Notes: generated by a model from the sequence alone, not told the origin. DNA of 64,000 nt from Flammula alnicola (GCA_015499995.1 JADNRV010000079.1:62001-126000), one strand, 5' to 3'; positions 33,567 through 46,455 are shown, counted from the stretch's first letter. Made by a program: numbers and translations.

Positions 33567-35143
33567 TTATATTGCAGTACTATCCGATATCCAGTGTAAG
33601 CAAGCAACTAAAGGCGCCCCGCTGAAGACTGACTCTATATTTACGTTAAATTTAACAGAGGGAGTAGCTTTTATGTCAGGCAGGAGCCTGGTTTGAAAAT
33701 CAGTTACATCGTCCTCCGATTCTTTCAAAATCTCGAATTGATTCAATGTCATCTCCCGGTCGTGATAGAAAAGCTTCAAATTCAGACTGACCGTCTGCAG
33801 AGCGACAAGCATTGGATTGGTGAAAGCTTGATCGAGGTCCGACCATCCGCCAGAACGATCCACAATCCAGGAAATAGTATTCGTACCCGTCCCAGGCTGT
33901 CGATCTTGCATGTCCATGTCCATGTAAATTTCTACGGTTATAAACTGGATTCCAACGGGTGAGGTCGCCGTTGCAAGGAACTGGTCGATTTGGTATAGTT
34001 GGTCCTTGATACCATCAGCGGCATGCTCAGAACCCCGTACTTTGAACTTCATGGTTCGTAGGGCGACCAGGCGACTGAGATAATCAGGGGCCAGTAGTTC
34101 GAGATTTGCGCCTTGAGTCCCGTCAGATTTGCAAACTAAATTATTGTAAAATGAATCCCAAACGTACCTGTCCATGTGATGTCCTGAAGCTCGAGCATTT
34201 CGAGGGAACGAGCAGCACCGAGGATAAATTGAAAGAGCAACTGTAATTCAGGAGTGTTCAGCGGGATGGACACTGAGATGGTTTTTAGATGGGAGAAAGA
34301 GATTGCTGGAGGCGCCAGGGGTAGCGATGCAGACACTGAATTTAGGAAAGGTCGCAGTACTTGAAAAAATCCCATGTACGGAGAATAAATCATCGTCAGC
34401 CTTTCGATCCTTGCTAAATTTCGGGAGGCCACCTCGCAAGTTTCGGGTGACGGTACTTCAGTACGTTGCATAAAACGAACGTCGCACAACGAGAGTTCAT
34501 GTAAACTGTTGGACTGCAGTTCTCCTGTCACGAACGAGTGCGGCAAATTGTAGATGTTGATAAATCGAAGTGATTCGAGCGAAGGCTTGGAATATATCCG
34601 ATCGATGGCATCCTTGATACGGTCGCTGACTTGGGCCCAGTTTAAAAGCCCATGTTGTGCATCGAGGGAAAGTTTCTCGATGCCGACGCCGGTGAAAAGC
34701 TTGAGAAGGATGATCACAGAATTCTCCTTGAGACCGAGCTTTCTGGCGGCATAGAAATCTGCGAGTCTCGACTTTTGATGAAGCCGTCCAAGTTTCGCAG
34801 AACCGAATATCCTATGAGGCGTGCATGGCCGCATGTCAAAGACGATGTTTATTGAACGAATACTGGATAAGAGGTCTTTGTTGTGCTTCAGGACCTTGAC
34901 TAGTCGGGCGACGCGCTTCGGTGAAAAATCGTCCACGATGAATTTGATTTCGGAGAAGAGGTGCTTCCGGGAGTGGAAATGAAAGGTCGTCGAAACGAGG
35001 GAGCAGGCACGGAGGGTGGTCAGCGACTCATTGTGAGGTTTCGCGGAGGCGATTTCGCCTATGATAATGTTGATGATTTCTTGTGGTAAGGGTGGTATCG
35101 AAGGAAGATGCGTCATGACAGGAAACGGAGAATTGAACGACAA
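33567..35143 (-). CDS. F-box/LRR-like protein
   Basis: Two exons (35143-34168 and 34111-33567), intron 56 nt in the position equivalent to that in the gene at 1-1308 (after D-I-T-W-T-G). F-box-like start P-P-L-P-Q-E-I-I-N-I-I-I-G-E-I-A, then A-C-S-L-V-S-T-T-F-H-F-H-S-R-K-H-L-F-S. The LRR-like part follows, and the C-terminus has P-S-V-K-F-N-V-N-I-E. About 500 residues and uninterrupted. A second methionine (M-T-H-L-P-S-I-P-P) nine residues in is an alternative start. Presumed SCF substrate adaptor; substrate unknown. Confidence 0.82.
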
Positions 35144-36202
35144 AGGGACGCGAAGCCCTGAAAGGAGACGAAGTCCGAAGTGTTCGAGGAGCCTAATCGC
35201 AGTTAAGAACGGATGGGTGAGTACTAGTTTCGACCCGTTAATGATACTTAAAGCTTAAAGCTTGAGCATTAGCTCACCTTGACAGATGACACTACACACA
35301 ACCGACGCACAACAGGTTTCAGAAGCGCGCAACGTTCTCAAAGGAATTCATGGACAACGACAAGTGTGGACTTTTGACCGCAAAGCAAATTCAACCATGT
35401 CATGCGCGTGAGAACGCAATACACGGGTGCAGACACTGTAACTTCCCACCTTTTTTTTTTTTTTTTGGAATCCCGTTTATAGTCATTTTCGGGGCGAACC
35501 CCATGTAGACTACTCACAGCCGGCCTGTACCTAATGTAGATAGACAACCCCCAGCTACCCCAACCCATGTAGGCGGCAACTTAATCCCCCTTTCCGAACC
35601 TTACGGCCGGTCTGGCAGAAGGAGTCGGCCAATGAAGCTATCTACCCCGGGCGCACTCCTGCGCTATATATGAGTAATTAACAATTACTACTTTAAGCGA
35701 TTCCTGTCTAATCTATGATGGGATCGTGTTTCTCCGATTCGTCTCCTCTTGCTGCCACCCTCGGCCTTGTGCCCCACGTGGACCCCCTATACCAATACCC
35801 TTCCGGCTAGCAGGACCCGGGGACTGGTTTACCAGCCTCGGCAGTTGCCAGATCGTTGCCGACCCCGTCCCAGGTGTAAAGTCTAGGAGCACGGTGGAGA
35901 TCTTGAACAAGTTTTAAACTCCGAAGGCTTCTTGAGGCGGAGCTCGTATATCGAATTTTGAACGTCTTGTCAGTGGCGTGGAAGAACAGCGCGTTTGGTA
36001 ATTGAATTTATATACCGGCATATATCCGGTCGAGTTAACCCCTCCCAACTCCGTTCCCACATGCGGTGCCAGATTGGTACAAACGGTACAGTTTTCCCTC
36101 CCAGTCTGTCAGGCTACTTATTCACACGCCGCTAGATCCAGCTTATATTCTAGTACTGATTCAAACCGGATTTCGACAAACTTCAATATAAAGACATGAG
36201 GA
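35144..36202. other. Gene-poor stretch with poly-T and possible retroelement debris
   Basis: Contains a 17-nt T run (35450-35466) and a segment (about 35470-35930) with a TATA-like ctatatatgag and GC-rich blocks that reminded me of an LTR. I could not find matching ends, so no element is called. Confidence 0.3.
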
Positions 36203-37623
36203 TTAGTCTGGAGCAGCAGCTTGGATGTTTACGTCGAATTGGATCGAAGGGGATGTTGCAACCCCAGGGAGGAAGTTCCGGGCATGATGTGGTGTGACCA
36301 TAATATGGGAACCATCGTCAGCAGTTGGCCTGGGAAGGACAGTTATATCCAGGAAAACCATCCGCAAATGCACGCTGTGCATTGGATGTGTTAAAATTTT
36401 GTCGAGTACTCTCCATTCAATGGGAGGTAGATGCTGAATGAATTCGGTCTCGCACAGTTCGACCGCGATGACTAATTCAATCCTGACAGGTTCGAATTCG
36501 CGGCGAGGCACTGGAGAGAAGAGCAAGGCAATCATCGTGTAGAGAGAGTGGCGAGGCGCAGAACCGTGTTTTTCATTGAGCCTCACATGTCGGAGAGCGG
36601 GAAGCTGACTAAAGGCAATAGAGGTTGAAATATAATCGAAAGTCAGCAACCCTGTCAAAGAATTAGCGCCGAAGGAAGCATAGGAATAAGATGCGCACTT
36701 GACCACGAGATCTCTCTAATGTCAAGACTCTCCAGAGTTGGAGAAAACTGGAGGATAAATTTCCAGAGGCCGTCCAAAACGACATCAGACAGTGGAAAAT
36801 CTATCACAAGGCTTTTCAGTCGCGGCAAATAGTGCGAGGGAGAGGCAGATGGTGGCGAAGGTAGGGGGAAAATGTACGAATGCGGCGTATTCAGAAGGTC
36901 CAGTCTTTCTATGCCTGCCAAGTTGTTGGACGAAGGGGGCAGAATCCGGGATGGCAACCCGCTGGCGGACAAGGGACCCACGTTGGAAAGCGTCAATTCT
37001 CGCAAGTTGTTGGAAGGTGCCTCTCCGGCTACGAGAACCGGGTCCAAATTGATGATACTTGAAAGACGCAACGAATTGAGCGAGGGATTAGAACGTATGG
37101 CGAGAAATATGGCCTTTGCGCGTGCATTAACACTAATCCAATCTAGAGAACCTCCCTGTGCCTCGAGCGCGAAAATCTCCAATGAAGCACGGCTCAAAAT
37201 ATCGAGGAGTTTGAGCAAATTATCCTCCCGTCGTCCTAGTTTACTCGTAACGCGAAGGTATAGCTTTCTTGACCGCGAGTATAACCGATCCGGATGCAAC
37301 ATGGCTGGTGGCCAATTTGAATTCATGTCAAGGACAAGGGTAAGAGAGCGAATCCCCGCCACTAAATCTGTGTTGGCTCTGTTTTCTAGGATCTTGACGA
37401 GTCTGCCCGCTCGTTTCTGACCGGACTTGTTTCCTAGAAATTCGATGTGCGAGAAGAGGTGTCTTCGAGAATGGCAATGGAATGATCTGGACACAAGAGA
37501 GCAAGCGCGGAGAGCGTCCAGCGAATCCTTGTCGGTTTTGCTGTCTACGGCAACCTCGTCGACGATCAGGTTGATGATTTCTTGTGGTAAAGGGAGGATT
37601 GGGAGGGTTTCCGTGGGCGCCAT
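36203..37623 (-). CDS. F-box/LRR-like protein
   Basis: Two exons (about 37623-36699 and 36651-36203) with a 47-nt intron. The start at 37623 (M-A-P-T-E-T-L-P-I-L-P-L-P-Q-E-I-I) is preferred over an upstream in-frame ATG at 37695 because relic copies at 41.9 and 46.5 kb begin at the same place. F-box, C-S-L-V-S-R-S-F-H-C-H-S-R-R-H-L-F-S-H-I and LRR regions are intact; the C-terminus has P-S-I-Q-F-D-V-N-I-Q. This is the likely parent or closest live relative of the F-box relics inside the tandem duplication. Confidence 0.82.
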
Positions 37624-37917
37624 TAACAGACCAAGTCGGGGGAAGGAAGTGGCACCAAGGCACTGGAATCCTGCTATGGAGGAGAAACTAAGCAACCTGG
37701 TAAATATCCTCAGCTGATTGCTGTGGACGTTGTGAGACTGGACCCTGAATTGATATGCACAAGCGTGAGAAATTCCGGCCCGCCACCCGCCAGAGATCTA
37801 TTTTGAAAAACAGGTTCATATCTTGTTCATATCTCACCAATTTTATTATCAGCGAACATCTGCGTACATCGTCCTCTAAACAGAGATTTCCATTACGAAG
37901 ATTACACTTGTCCAAAG

Positions 37918-39148
37918 ATGCAAGGCATGGCCGTCGGCTCGTATTTTCTCTTATTTCGTCACTTAGAACCTTCTAACTATAACACTAGCCCAGACTGCTG
38001 CGGACAAGACCCAGGTAGACTGACGGCGCCACCATTGGAACTTCTTCCTCAGATTTTGAAGGAGTTAGACTGGAAGGATATTTTCATCCAAGTGCCCCTA
38101 ATCTCAAATCTATTTGACGACCACAAGTTCGTCGCCCGGGTGAAGATGACGATTGACTGCTCCCCATGCTCAACCACGGACTCGCTGACGTTCAACATCG
38201 TTTTAGCAACAGAGTCGCTCCCAATATACGATCCTGAAACGCTGGAAATCACTGTTCCTGCTGTGTATCTTGTTCAAATCTGGCGTCTGACGTATCACTC
38301 TCGTGCTCGATCATCGAGACTATGCCACAGGACTTTCTGCCCAGCGTCTTGCCTCGTTTCCTCAAGAACCTCCTGGTCCTGTCCAACTGCTTTTCCTCCT
38401 TGGCTCTCACATTACCTAATCCTTGTTTGAACATTAGAGCTCCTTTTCTTGTAGACTCGACCCAGGCTCAAGAGCTTGCAGCAGGCTATCCAAAGCCCAT
38501 ATTTCATTTGATCGAAGCACCGGTACCTCTAATGCCGTAGTTAATTCCTGGAGTTGCTAATGTTATCCCAGCCCAAGCCATGCCTGCGTCTTCTCCTTCC
38601 AGACCACGGCGTATGTTGTGCAGAGCCTCTACCACTATCTCGAACTCCCGGAACGAAGTTTTGACCCTATCTCTGCAAAGCCTTTGTGGAGGCAAGCCGT
38701 ACAATCCCTTGACAATAAAATACTCTCCAATTCCATCTCTTCCCGAAATTCCACTCATATGTTCTTTCTTGACAACCGCACTTTGTACAGACTCATCGTC
38801 GATCACACGACTGGAAGAGAGGGCCACCCCTACGACCTGGACAGCAACCAGCCCCGTGTTATCAAGTTAACGGACAGCCTCCGACAACTCTATTCAACTT
38901 CGGTTCCTTGCTTCGGATACAACCAAGCAGCTATTGCATCTTACGAGGCTTTCTTGGTTCTACTGCAGGATTTATGGTTCGACGAGAATGCCAGACCCGC
39001 TGACCACTGGCAGTCGCCCATGGTCTTGCAAAAACGGATCCTCTTTTACAAACGCAAGGGTGTGCTGTTAGATGAGTACTCTGGTCAAGTCATTTTGTCT
39101 GATCATCCTTACAAAAATCATGTCATTCTCGAATTCTCCCTCACGTAG
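37918..39148 (+). pseudogene. Second-type F-box gene with internal deletion (copy A)
   Basis: Homologue of the genes at 43.4-45.2 and 54.9-56.5 kb, but on the opposite strand. An F-box (P-P-L-E-L-L-P-Q-I-L-K-E-L-D-W-K-D) is followed directly by V-P-L-I-S-N-L-F; the ~100 residues that separate these blocks in copy B are absent. Later blocks match copy B: R-V-I-K-L-T-D, C-F-G-Y-N-Q-A-A-I, V-L-L-D-E-Y-S-G-Q-V-I-L-S-D and the C-terminal H-V-I-L-E-F-S. Some blocks (near 38280-38600) need frame changes. Could still make a shortened protein, but decay is more likely. Confidence 0.6.
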
Positions 39149-39919
39149 TTGAGTATGTATCTGGGTTATCTAGCAATATTGTATCAAGTATTGGTTAAGA
39201 CTTGAAATATAATCGCAGGAGGCAACATGGCCTACAAAATCTTGTAGGCTCCGACGGCCTTGGACGTGAATATCGCATTATGTATGTATCGACCGAGCAT
39301 CCCCCACAGAGGATCTGGAGGTGATTCTTGGACCGTGTATTTGGATTATTTCCGGTCAAGACAAGTGTGCATGAGAAGAGACAAAAATAAATATTCATAC
39401 CCCACGCAACAACTTCGGTTGCAGCTTCTAGCAATCGAAGAAATGGGAATCCAGGTTATATAGATCTCTTGTTATCCTCCTGTGTTCCTGTGTTCACAGC
39501 GAGTTTCAGCGGGGTCGCAATCGTATTTAGCGCGTGGTTCACAAGCATCAACGCGCCCAGGGTCCATTTATCGCAATTTTCTACCAGCCGGGACTGTCGA
39601 CTGAGTTTGTGGGTCACGATGGTCGATAGACAAGCCGCGAATTTTTCGAAGCTCTAGACATCTGACAGACGAGAGTCAAGCTGGGTGTGATCTTATCCAA
39701 ACTCCAATCAGTAGACCATAGCCACGTCGTTTGATTGGAATCCCCTTACACAACAACCACCACAGCCATCACCGCCATCGTCCCCACCGCCACCAAATCG
39801 GTCCTTCACAACTCAGCCCCTTCTTTTAGATCTTACATACTTATACCATCATCATCGTCACCACAAGCATCACCAAAAAACACACCAAGCACGAAAAACT
39901 CGACCCCCAACCCCTATCC
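39149..39919. other. Promoter and 5' UTR of the SEC14-like gene
   Basis: No gene seen. The 200 bases before the ATG are rich in CAC/ACC trinucleotides, typical of fungal 5' leaders. Confidence 0.5.
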
Positions 39920-41507
39920 ATGTCCGCCATACCACAAGCAGCCAGTGCATCGCCCATGCCAGAGGGCATCACTGACCCAAACTACCGCCCAGAGCCGGGA
40001 CGTCTGGGGAATCTGACGATGACGCAGCTCCATACGCTGGAAAAGTTCAAGAAGGAGCTCAAGGAGGAAGGAGTGTTCGTTGAGGAAAGGATGACCGATG
40101 CGATGCTCTTGAGGTGTGTTTTCTTTCTTTTTCTTTTTCAGTGCTTTGTATTGGATGTGTTCGGGGCGATCTGGAAAAGTGCTTGCAGATTTGCGCGTTC
40201 GAGCGGTCTTGTGTCCTTTGAGGAGGATGTATTTAGTGCGGAAATTTGGGGTTGGTTCTTGGGTATTGATTTAGCTGTTGTATTTGGATCTACATACGGC
40301 GCCAGACAGCATGTGGGGCCTACGGATCTTCTAGGATGACCATCTCATCCATCACCTAATGGTGTCCCATCGCCACCTACCCGTTATCGCATGCGCTTTG
40401 TGTCATTTTCCTTTCTGCATTGTGCCTAGGAATTACGATCGTGAAGGTTGAACGATAACACGATTAGCTATCTTGCTGGTGTATGATTCCCGCTGGTGTT
40501 TTCGTCGTTCTTCTCAACAACCATTAGATCTTTCATCCTTTTGTCTCTTGTGTGTTCTTTCATTTCTTGTCATTTCATGAATTTGCAAATCATAACCTAA
40601 AACTGACATACCCCCCATGTTCTCGTCTCGACATCTAGGTTCCTGCGCGCACGTAAATTCGATCTGGTTAAAGCCAAGGAGATGCTCCTCAATGCTGAGC
40701 AATGGAGGAAAGACTTTGGCGTGGATGATCTTATCAAGTAGGTTTTTGGTTTCTTTTCATGAATTGCTAACGGATACATGTTTGGACCCTTTTGTCCTGC
40801 CTATCTACATGTTTGAACTAGATCTGACACGTAATCTATCTTCAGGAATTTTGATTTCAAGGAAAAGGCGGAGGTGGACAAGTATTATCCACAATTCTAC
40901 CACAAGTGCGACAAGGTACGTCTCCCTTCCCTCCCTCCATCGTTTTGTGCAACCTGATGAGCCCAACTGACATCACTTCATGTAATAGGACGGGCGCCCG
41001 CTCTACGTCGAGCGCCTCGGGATGCTCGACATTAAAGCCCTATACGCCGCCACGACCCAAGAACGCCAACTCCAACGCCTTGTCTTCGAATACGAGAAAT
41101 CCATGATGGAGCGTCTACCCGCGTGCGCCGCGGCCTGCGGGCACCCCGTCGAGACCTACTGCACGATCCTCGACTTGGGCGGCGTCTCCCTCTCCAACTT
41201 CTACCGCGTAAAGGACTACGTCTTCGCCGCGTCCTCGGTCGGGCAGGACCGCTACCCGGAGACGATGGGCAAGTTCTACATCATCAACGCGCCGTGGGCG
41301 TTCAGCGCGGTGTGGACGGTCATCAAGCCGTGGCTAGACGAGGTGACGGTGAAGAAGATCGATATTTTGGGGAGTGGGTATCGGGACACGCTGTTGAAGC
41401 AGATTCCGGTGGAGAATTTGCCGAAGGAGTTTGGTGGGGCGTGTGAGTGTGTTGGGGGGTGCTCGATGAGTGACATTGGCCCGTGGAATCCCCCCAAGGC
41501 TGCATAG
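39920..41507 (+). CDS. SEC14: SEC14-like phosphatidylinositol/phosphatidylcholine transfer protein
   Basis: Four exons: 39920-40113, 40639-40737, 40846-40915, 40989-41507. Intron 1 (525 nt) is unusually long for this window. The CRAL-TRIO N-terminal helices ([21 protein letters not shown]) are followed by the lipid-binding CRAL-TRIO domain: [35 protein letters not shown], and L-P-K-E-F-G-G-x-C near the C-terminus, all diagnostic of Sec14p. About 293 residues, the normal length. It regulates Golgi lipid homeostasis and secretion. The 3' exon is codon-biased (GC-rich third positions). The last ~220 coding bases are duplicated at 45.72-45.92 kb. Confidence 0.93.
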
Positions 41508-41877
41508 GCACCTCGCGTGTGTCCTGCATTGGGGTTGGAATTTTTGCTTTGGGCTTGGAGGAGGAGCCAGGAAATTGCTGTGCGCTTGCCTGTTTGTTGT
41601 TGGATTTGTTGTAGATTTGCTGGAACCGTTTCTTAACTGTTCCCGTCGTAATCGGTCTCTTTTCTTCCTTTCTTCTTTGTGTTTGTTCTGTCTTTCTCGT
41701 CGTTACATTCTTGCATTTTTTGCACGCAGAACTGGATTATAACTCATGGAAATGCATAATCAGCCGTCGAGCGATTTTCCTGCAGCCCGGTAGCACGTGA
41801 TGATCAAAAGACCCTAACTTAAACTAGTAGCTACGGCAGTGCTTTGTTGCTTTCTTACCCTCACTCAGTCTGTCAAT

Positions 41878-43050
41878 GACGCCCACCGTGACCCTACCAA
41901 TCCCACCCTTATCACGAGGAATCGTCAACCTCATCTTCGACGAGGTCGCAAAACCGATAAGGATTTGCTGGACGCCCTTTGAGCTTGCTCTCTTGTTTCC
42001 AGATCATTTCATTCCCGCTGCCGGAAACACCTCTTCTCTCGCGTTGAATTTCTAGGAGACAGGTCCGGTCAGAAACCCTAGAAAACAAGCCAACATAAAA
42101 ATTTGTGGCGAGAATTGTCCCCCCTCGTTCTTGATATGTTTTCAAACCGACCACCGCCCATCCTTCGATCATTGCATTTAGACCTTCGCGTTATGAGCAA
42201 ACTTGAACTACCTTGCTCAAACTCCTCAACATTTTCAGCCGAGCTTTATTGGACAGTTTCGCGCTTGAGGCGCAGGGAGGGTATGTGACTTGGATTTATG
42301 TTAACACACGCACAATGTCTTCAAATTGAACCCAGTTGTCGTAGCTGAATAGGTACCTTCCGACAACTTGCGTGAATTGGCGCTTTGCGAGATGGGTCCT
42401 TTGTACAGCAGCCCGGGGCTACCTCCTTGTATCCCGCTCACCTCATTTGCCAACTTGATGGCAGTAGAATCACTGGACATGCGAAGCACGGCGTATTCAT
42501 ATATCTTCCCCGCTAGGCCATTTGACTCTCCAGCGCCCTACTTCCCACGACTGAAAAGCCTTCTCTCAATTCTCCATCGCTTGAAGTTTGCAGCTTGTCT
42601 GACAACACTCTCAGCCTCTTTCCCAATAACAATATACTCTGGTGACATGCAAGCTCTCTTCCAACTCATCTACTGCGTGTCTCGCTCCCTCGAACTGCTC
42701 GAGCTCTACGGTATCAATTGGCCAGGCAAGTTTCAATCGTACTTTGAATTGCTTACTCGTATCTGACGGAATGGAAGGGTTGCTTCATCAGTATCTGGAA
42801 CCACATTTCCTCGTCGGGTTGGTCGCTCTACGAACTCTGAAGTTGAAGGCAAACTATATTGCCAGTGTCAACAACGAATCAAGCGCAATGAAGCTATTCC
42901 TCGACACGCTGACCTCAGTTACTGCGATCCAATTGCAATTGACTTGGATTTGGGCCAGCACATGAAACGGTCATCAACGGACAATGCTGCTTGGACGATG
43001 AATTTGATACTTCCCGAACGGCTTGAGCTCGATCAACTTCTCTAAGCAAT
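41878..43050 (+). pseudogene. F-box/LRR relic in unit 1
   Basis: Starts like the gene at 36.2-37.6 kb (M-T-P-T-V-T-L-P-I-P-P-L) but frameshifts and stops appear within 100 codons. Later readable blocks in mixed frames include N-L-R-E-L-A-L-C-E-M-G-P-L and V-S-R-S-L-E-L-L-E-L-Y-G-I-N-W-P-G. Confidence 0.75.
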
Positions 43051-43353
43051 GCCACGTTTGCAGGCTTGCGGAGGGTGATTGTGACTATCTGATTGTTCTG
43101 TGATGGTCTAAATGTGGACCCAAAGGAATTTGAGGTCAAAGATGGCGGGCTCGATATGCAGTCCTTTTTGCCTAGTGTAGGCGCCTCCCAAACGTGAGCT
43201 AACAATTCTTCACAAGTGATGGAGCTTGGGTCTGAACTCAGTACTTGGTACATAATTAGTTTATGACAGCCAATTAATTTTTTTGATGCGATACCGGTGT
43301 TTGTGGCCGGGTATCGAGCCCAATTTTTGGGCAAAGTTATTGATAATCATAAG

Positions 43354-45170
43354 TTACATAAGGGTGGAGAAGTCAAGGATCAGATGGGTTTTATAATATT
43401 CACCAGATAAAACGACTCGGCCACAATGCTCATCGAAAATTACACCCCTGCACTGGTTGTAAAAGGGGAATTCCTTCCGCAAGACCAGGGGCGGGTCGCC
43501 GGATTCGGGACTGGGGTTCGTCTTTTGGGGCCATGAATACCGCAATAAAATCAGAGCACGGTATGCTGAGATAACAGCTTGGTTGTACCCAAACGACGGG
43601 ACCATTATCATATGCTTTGTGTCAGTTAACTTCACGGTATGGGTTTGGTTGCCACCGAGCTCCGAATGGGCAGGATTTCCACTGCCAGAGGCCTCGTCAA
43701 TGACAAGGGCATAGAATGTTCTGCAATTGAGAAAGAACATATAAGTGGAGCTCGGAGAAAAGATCGGTTCTGACAGTGTTTTCCAATGATCATTGTCGGA
43801 TTCCATTTCTTGCGATGTGCATAATGGCTCCGCAGGCATAGGGTCAAAACGACTGGGCCATGTCGTTCGTTCTGGGACTTGAAGGTAGTCAAAGATGGTC
43901 AGGTGTAGTCCGTCATTGAGGCATACTCTGTGACCCGGAAGAAGACGAATGGATTTCTTTGGTAGATATAAAATTAGCGATATCAGCGATAAACCGATGA
44001 ATTAATCGCTTACTGGGCACCAAACCCCGGAAATCATGTGCTTTGGATAATTTGCGCCAAGCTCTTGCGCTCGGGTCCAGTCTACGACAACAGGGAATGA
44101 AAGCAGAGGGTCAAATCGAACCCAGCAGTAGGCAATGTGAGAGCCGAGAAGGGACAGTGACAGAAGGAGGACAGGAGGTTCCTGGGGAAATGAAGCAAGG
44201 CGCTCGGCAGAGAGTCCGGTGGCATGTTGGTGATGATCGAGTACAAGGGATATACGCCAGACTTGTAAAAGATGCACAGTAGGACTACGAAGTACCAGAG
44301 TTGCAGCATCGTATGTTGGGGGTGACACCGTTGCTGTTGTTGCTAGGGCAACGTTGAACATCAACAGGTCTGTTGGCGAGGTCTGAGAGTAATCCGTCGA
44401 CATCTTCACCTGCATGATGAACTTGTCCTCGCCATTGAATGGATTCGGGATTAGCGGCACTTGGACGAGAACCAGTGCGTCGAGATCCATGTAGTCCAAT
44501 GTTCCAGCTGGTGTAGCGATTAGCAGCCATCGGCCTCCCTTCACGAGACACATGCGCAAAGGCTTCTCAATCTTCAAATCGCGCTCGCGAGGGAATCTGT
44601 CCTCCGCAGTCCAAGCGATCTCAGAACTTTTCCAACGCAGGAAGACATGTTCCAGCTCTTCGGCGGCATACATCGCTATCGGTCGCTCCAGTGGAAGGGC
44701 TCCTGGGTCGGCCGGCTGCATATGTCTGTTGACAATGTCCACCCAAACTGGTCTCGCCCTTGAGGCTTCAGAGAGACGTTTACATGTCTGATATGTAATA
44801 GATATCAATAAAAGGGGAAAAAATCTATTTGGACTATTGCATTTACCTGCCTGACATCTAAGACACCTTGCCACTCTAACGCCTTCAAAATCTCAGTGAG
44901 CAATTCCAAGGGCAGCGCCGTGAGTCCGCGAAGGTCTTGTCCGTAGCCAGTCTGGTAGAGATCAGATATACTGTGAGATATTTCTTTTTAATATAGACGA
45001 AAGAAGAGAGAATCTACCAGATAAAATCGAGCTGACGCCCAGGCATTACATTTTTCGACCAAAGCCGATGCAACCCTTCCAACTTCAAGTAAAGGCCTGT
45101 TTAGAGGGCGAAGTTCGCGAAGAATGTATGGGTTTAAAGAATCAATTATCTGTTCAGATCCTCTGGTCAT
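43354..45170 (-). CDS. Second-type F-box protein, intact copy B
   Basis: Multi-exon gene on the minus strand. The N-terminal helix region (start 45170) and then an F-box (LPLELLTEILKALEWQGV ... T-C-K-R-L-S-E-A-S-R) are followed by a long beta-rich region with no named repeat: E-L-E-H-V-F-L-R-W, L-Y-V-type strands, V-P-L-I-P-N-P-F, and a C-terminal exon group with S-I-R-L-L-P-G-H-R-V-C-L-N-D-G, M-F-F-L-N, F-G-Y-N-Q-A-V-I-S, G-V-I-F-D-E-H-C-G-R-V-V-L-S. The C-terminal half resembles a propeller or WD-like fold but I cannot assign it. This copy provides the undisturbed target site for the transposon in copy C. Confidence 0.75.
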
Positions 45171-45717
45171 TATTCGGCTCCAGATGGCCAGATTACGGAT
45201 CTAGCTATAGCAGGAGGAAGCAGCGTTAGCAAAGTTCAAACATTGGAATGAAACTGAATCTTTATACTTTCCGTAATGTGGGACATGTGTTGCACAGACG
45301 AGTCTCGGACGCGATCAGATTGACAAAATGCAACATAGGAGAATAATAAATATGACTGACTATGGGGACATCGAGGGAGAAAGTGTTCGGGGTTCTGTCA
45401 CGGTTGCACTCCTCCGTGTCGCGAAATGCGGGCCGATATTTCAAGCTCCTCCTAAACCGCCTTCAACATCTATCGTTCGACATGTTGTGAGGGGCACACG
45501 GCAGCTTGGGGAGCTTTATCGTTGCTGTCAGGGCAAACTATACCTACTTAGGGCCAAGAAACTGACATTAGATATGAGGAGCTTGCTTACTTTTTTTTTT
45601 GCGAGCTTTCTGAAGGGGACACAATGGTCAGACGTCAAACAGTGCTCGTGATCGATTGATCACCGGTACCACCCATCGACGCCGCTATCGTGACCTACGA
45701 AGGATGCGGGGTGCAGC

Positions 45718-45915
45718 GCGGTGTGGACAGTCATCAAGCTGTGGCTGGACGAGGTGATGGTGAAGATCGATATTTTGGGGAGTGGGTATCGGGACACGCT
45801 GTTGAAGCAGATTCCGGTGGAGAATTTGCCGAAGGAGTTTGGTGGGGCATGTGAGTGTGTTGGGGGATGCTCGATGAGTGACATTGGCCTGTGGAATCCC
45901 GTCAAGGCTGCATAG
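45718..45915 (+). pseudogene. SEC14 last-exon fragment
   Basis: About 95% identical to 41309-41507, from W-T-V-I-K through [11 protein letters not shown] to the stop. It lacks one codon (V-K-K-I-D to V-K-I-D). No promoter or 5' exons, so not a gene on its own. Confidence 0.9.
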
Positions 45916-46008
45916 GTGCCTCTGCATGTGTCCTCCATTGGGGTTGGATTTTTGGCTTTGGCTTTGGGCTTGGAGGAGGAGCCAGGAAATTGCTGTGCGC
46001 TTGCCTGT

Positions 46009-46179
46009 TGTCGGAAAAATCAAAAAAATCCTATAGGCAATTTCTGAAACTTTTCAGTGATTACGGTCGCCTATTTCTATTGATATGGTGCTGATATGGT
46101 GCTGATATGCACGTATAGGATACTGATAAGTTTCAGAAGGTTACTATAAGTATGATAGGCTTTTTTGATTTTTCCGACA
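46009..46179. mobile_element. 171-bp MITE-like element
   Basis: Terminal inverted repeats of about 25 bp start TGTCGGAAAAATCAAAAAA at both ends, and the middle is AT-rich with gctgatatggt repeated twice. Unit 1 reads straight through the site (gcctgtttgttgttgg near 41588). Flanks GCCTGT and GCCTTT are an imperfect target duplication. Confidence 0.85.
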
Positions 46180-46455
46180 GCCTTTTGTTGTTGGATTTGT
46201 TGTAGATTTGCTGGAACCGTTCCTTATAAACCGTCCCTGTAATCGGTCTCTTTTCTTCCTTTCTTCTTTTTCTTCTGTCTTTCTCATCATTACATTCTTG
46301 CATTTTTTGCATGCAGAACTGTCCGTCGAGGATTATAACATGTATCTAATGGAATTGGAAATGCAGACTTGCAGTCGAGCACGTGATGATTGGAAGACTG
46401 CAGTGCAGCCATGCAGCAGTGCTTTGTTACTTTCTTTCCCTCACTTAGTCTGACA

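Larger units (their letters stand above)
41290..45660. repeat. Tandem duplication, unit 1 (~4.4 kb)
   Basis: Extends from inside the last SEC14 exon, through its 3' UTR, an F-box relic and the intact second-type F-box gene (copy B), to the gatcgattgatca motif near 45650. Unit 2 (45715-56765) repeats the same order. Subtracting the transposon from unit 2 gives about 4.4 kb, equal to unit 1. Confidence 0.8.

Noticed and set aside
35470..35930. Solo LTR
   Set aside because: No matching ends, no TG...CA pair with a target duplication and no second copy in the window.
40117..40339. Coding frame in SEC14 intron 1
   Set aside because: It is an extension of exon 1 past the splice donor and lacks CRAL-TRIO sequence, which resumes only at 40639.
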